Of a DNA stretch of 8,562 bases, positions 6,758 to 8,562 are shown in pieces; the first letter of the stretch is position 1, and the number at the start of each line of letters is the position of its first letter. This DNA is from an uncultured bacterium (GTDB lineage: Bacteria > Cyanobacteriota > Vampirovibrionia > Gastranaerophilales > Gastranaerophilaceae): positions 1 through 8,562 of the forward strand of contig CANAXK010000060.1 of NCBI GenBank assembly GCA_947365485.1, in the 5' to 3' direction. A model generated the notes under the pieces. It did no database searches. It saw only the letters and a program-made list of their open reading frames with translations, and was not told where the DNA came from. The translations under genes and the position numbers were made by a program.

Positions 6758-8394
6758 TTCTTTTCCACCAACATATATTTTCTGCCGTCTTGAAGAACAT
6801 TGTATTCAAGAGCCTTCACATCATCATCTACGAACTTGTGAGGCACAATTACAAGGTTATTTTCTTTTGCAAGAGCCGTTTTCAAGTCCTCAACATCGTA
6901 ATCCGGTCCAAATTCAACGTTCTTATCGCTGTAATAAATCAGCGAATACTTATGGCTGAACCGATAGCAGGTAAGAGTTTTGTCCTGCTCTTTAGATATT
7001 TTTGCATACTTAAGTAAATCGTCCTGACCGAATTTGTAGTCGACTTCAAAGAATTTTTCTGTGCCGATTGCAGAAAACGCCGCAATAAATATCACATAGC
7101 TAAAGAACACAGCAAGATAGCGTTCTTTTTTTGCAAAAACAATTGAAGCAACCCCGAATACAAGAGGAGCAACAACGCAAAGCGGTTTTGCGGCGCTCAA
7201 ATCCTGGCAAAGTTGTTCAGGAAGGTACAAAGGTGTAAGCAGAGAAGCAATTGAAGCCAGAATAAAGATTGCGCCCACAACATAAACAGTCTTATTAATA
7301 ATCCTGCTGTATTCGCCTCTTTCAATATAATTTGTCCAGATATACCCGCCCAAAAATGCCAGAGCAGGATAAACAGGCAGAATATAAGTAATTAGTTTTG
7401 TATCCGATGCGGAGAAAAAGACAAGAATAAACAGAGCGATTATTCCGTTATACAAAAGAAATCTTCTTGTATCAGTCAGGTCTTTAATATTGTAATCCTT
7501 TTTAACAATCTTCCTTACAAACACAGAAAGCAAGGAAATAATCCACGGGAAGAAGCCCCACAGAAGTGTTACAAAATAGAAATAGAACGGTTGTTTTCTC
7601 CCGAGAGTATCTTCACCAAAGAACCTTTGGATATGGTGTTTGATTATATATTCATCAAAGAATAAAGGGTCATGGAGTTTAAGCATAATAACATGCCACG
7701 GAAGTGAGATTAAAAAGAAGAAAATAAACCCGACTACAAAATACTGCGGTTTAAATATTTCTTTAAACTTCTTTGAAGCAATAGCAATAAAAAACATGGA
7801 GCCAAAAGGCACAATAAACCCTGGAATCCCTTTTGCCATAACAGCAAGTCCCGAAAAGATATAGAACAACCACCAGAAGTACTTTTTGTTCTCTTCCTTA
7901 CAAAAATAAGTCAGCACTCCGAAGCAGAGAGAAAAAGCAATACAAGTTGATACAACAATATCAAGAATTGCGAACTTGGACAATATTAAATACTCAAGCG
8001 AAGTTGCAAGTATGAGTGATGAGACAACTCCGAATGTTCTTGAGATAATCTTGCGTCCGACAAAATAAATCAAAAAGCAACATAGTGTCCCGTACAGTGC
8101 AACAGGAAAGCGCGCAGTTGCTTCTGTAATTTTACCCCACAAAGCAAAAGACAGACATTCTCCCCAGAAATACAAAGGTGGTTTTTCAAAAAAGTACTCG
8201 CCGTTCAAATAAAGAGTCAGAAAGTCCTTTGAATGGAACATGTCTTTTGCCATAGAGACATATCTTGACTCATCCACATCCATCAAGGCATAGGTCCAGA
8301 TATTATGAAAGAATATGAAATAAAACACTATACCGAGCCCCAGAAGCGTAAAAAGCTCCTGATGTTTATATACAAAATCTTTTATCTTAATCAC
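6754..8394 (-). CDS. ArnT-like membrane glycosyltransferase (GT-C fold, GT83/PMT family)
   Basis: This is an integral inner-membrane protein of 546 residues, close to the length of ArnT. Family members move a sugar from a polyprenyl-phosphate donor onto an acceptor on the periplasmic side. It shows the acidic DVDESRY motif (39-45) after the first membrane segment and EKPPLYFW (70-77), both ArnT/PMT signatures. ARFPVAL (94-100), GLAVMAKGIPGF (182-193) and the SASDTKLITYILPVYPALA region (328-346) follow. About twelve to fourteen hydrophobic segments span 13-442; residues 448-546 form a soluble C-terminal domain. The start is GTG (8392-8394), chosen because AGGAGGAG lies 4 bp upstream and the next in-frame ATG would remove the first membrane segment. 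It overlaps waaA by 4 bp, which suggests it modifies lipid A or the Kdo/core. The donor sugar (aminoarabinose or another) cannot be deduced, and no arn biosynthesis gene is in view. Confidence 0.88.
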   Translation of the reverse strand: MIKIKDFVYKHQELFTLLGLGIVFYFIFFHNIWTYALMDVDESRYVSMAKDMFHSKDFLTLYLNGEYFFEKPPLYFWGECLSFALWGKITEATARFPVALYGTLCCFLIYFVGRKIISRTFGVVSSLILATSLEYLILSKFAILDIVVSTCIAFSLCFGVLTYFCKEENKKYFWWLFYIFSGLAVMAKGIPGFIVPFGSMFFIAIASKKFKEIFKPQYFVVGFIFFFLISLPWHVIMLKLHDPLFFDEYIIKHHIQRFFGEDTLGRKQPFYFYFVTLLWGFFPWIISLLSVFVRKIVKKDYNIKDLTDTRRFLLYNGIIALFILVFFSASDTKLITYILPVYPALAFLGGYIWTNYIERGEYSRIINKTVYVVGAIFILASIASLLTPLYLPEQLCQDLSAAKPLCVVAPLVFGVASIVFAKKERYLAVFFSYVIFIAAFSAIGTEKFFEVDYKFGQDDLLKYAKISKEQDKTLTCYRFSHKYSLIYYSDKNVEFGPDYDVEDLKTALAKENNLVIVPHKFVDDDVKALEYNVLQDGRKYMLVEKK

Positions 8395-8447
8395 TTTTCT
8401 CCTCCTAACGACAGGATAATTTTACCATAAATAAAAACAGACAAAAA
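8395..8447 (-). promoter_or_regulatory. Probable promoter and strong ribosome site for the glycosyltransferase-waaA-dnaE operon
   Basis: The operon promoter must lie between the upstream terminator and the GTG start. On the minus strand TTGTCT (8439-8444) and AATTAT (8416-8421) are separated by 17 bp and give a weak sigma-70-type match; TAAAAT (8419-8424) is a better -10 but has too short a spacer. AGGAGGAG (8399-8406) is a near-perfect Shine-Dalgarno. The putative -35 abuts the T-run of the preceding terminator. Confidence 0.35.
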
Positions 8448-8470
8448 GAGAGCCCCTCGTCGGGGCTCTC
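8443..8470 (-). terminator. Rho-independent terminator of the gene at the right edge
   Basis: A perfect 9-bp stem, GAGAGCCCC (8448-8456) and GGGGCTCTC (8462-8470), closes a 5-nt loop. On the minus strand TTTTT (8443-8447) follows directly, then more T-rich sequence. This orientation ends a minus-strand transcript entering from the right. On the plus strand only GTTCGTTTTC follows, so weak bidirectional action is possible. Confidence 0.85.
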
Positions 8471-8509
8471 GTTCGTTTTCGACTATGTAAAATCCCTTAG
8501 GTAAGGGTA

Positions 8510-8562
8510 TTAGCCTGAGAATGTCTTGTATGAACCTTCAATATTGTCGTTGATAACTTTGT
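8510..8562 (-). CDS. C-terminal end of an unidentified protein (partial)
   Basis: The minus strand entering from the right edge has an open frame whose last 16 residues read KVINDNIEGSYKTFSG, ending in TAA at 8510-8512. A strong terminator 40 bp further on supports a gene ending here. Another frame stays open to 8497 (ending HSQANTLT), but its composition is less protein-like. Too little is present to name a family. Confidence 0.45.
   Translation of the reverse strand, partial: KVINDNIEGSYKTFSG

Noticed and set aside
8494..8507. CCCTTA-GG-TAAGGG inverted repeat near the right edge
   Set aside because: The 2-nt loop is too small for a stable hairpin and it overlaps no recognisable site.

Overview
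The window looks like chromosomal core DNA from a low-to-moderate G+C (about 40% by eye) Gram-negative-type bacterium. Three genes belong to lipopolysaccharide (LPS) assembly or decoration: lpxA, waaA, and an ArnT-like membrane glycosyltransferase. They sit beside dnaE, the replicative polymerase alpha subunit, and the 3' end of a radical SAM gene of a type common in Firmicutes and Cyanobacteria but not in enterobacteria. An LPS-bearing cell with a cyanobacteria-like DnaE and that radical SAM family suggests a non-photosynthetic relative of Cyanobacteria (Melainabacteria / Gastranaerophilales). This is an inference from family resemblance only; a marker-gene tree would settle it.

Layout, left to right. 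1-453 (+): C-terminal part of the radical SAM protein, interrupted by an in-frame TAA at 28-30. 532-1368 (+): complete lpxA with its own Shine-Dalgarno and a strong terminator at 1393-1434. 1369-1985: a 617-bp gap between the convergent lpxA and dnaE. It starts A+T-rich and becomes G+C-rich, and it holds hairpins, a palindromic repeat-like block and an 8-bp degenerate tandem repeat ending 3 bp from the dnaE stop. 1986-5516 (-): complete dnaE. 5537-6757 (-): complete waaA. 6754-8394 (-): complete ArnT-like glycosyltransferase with a GTG start and a strong Shine-Dalgarno. 8448-8470: a strong terminator for a further minus-strand gene whose last codons probably lie at 8510-8560.

The three minus-strand genes read as one operon: glycosyltransferase, then waaA (4-bp ATGA overlap), then dnaE (20-bp gap). 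LpxA makes the first acylated lipid A precursor in the cytoplasm, WaaA adds Kdo to lipid A at the inner membrane, and the ArnT-like enzyme would add a sugar from a polyprenyl-phosphate donor on the periplasmic side. The lipid A/dnaE neighbourhood recalls the lpx-dnaE cluster of E. coli, rearranged here. I see no clear undescribed system. The least explained DNA is the 1436-1985 spacer.
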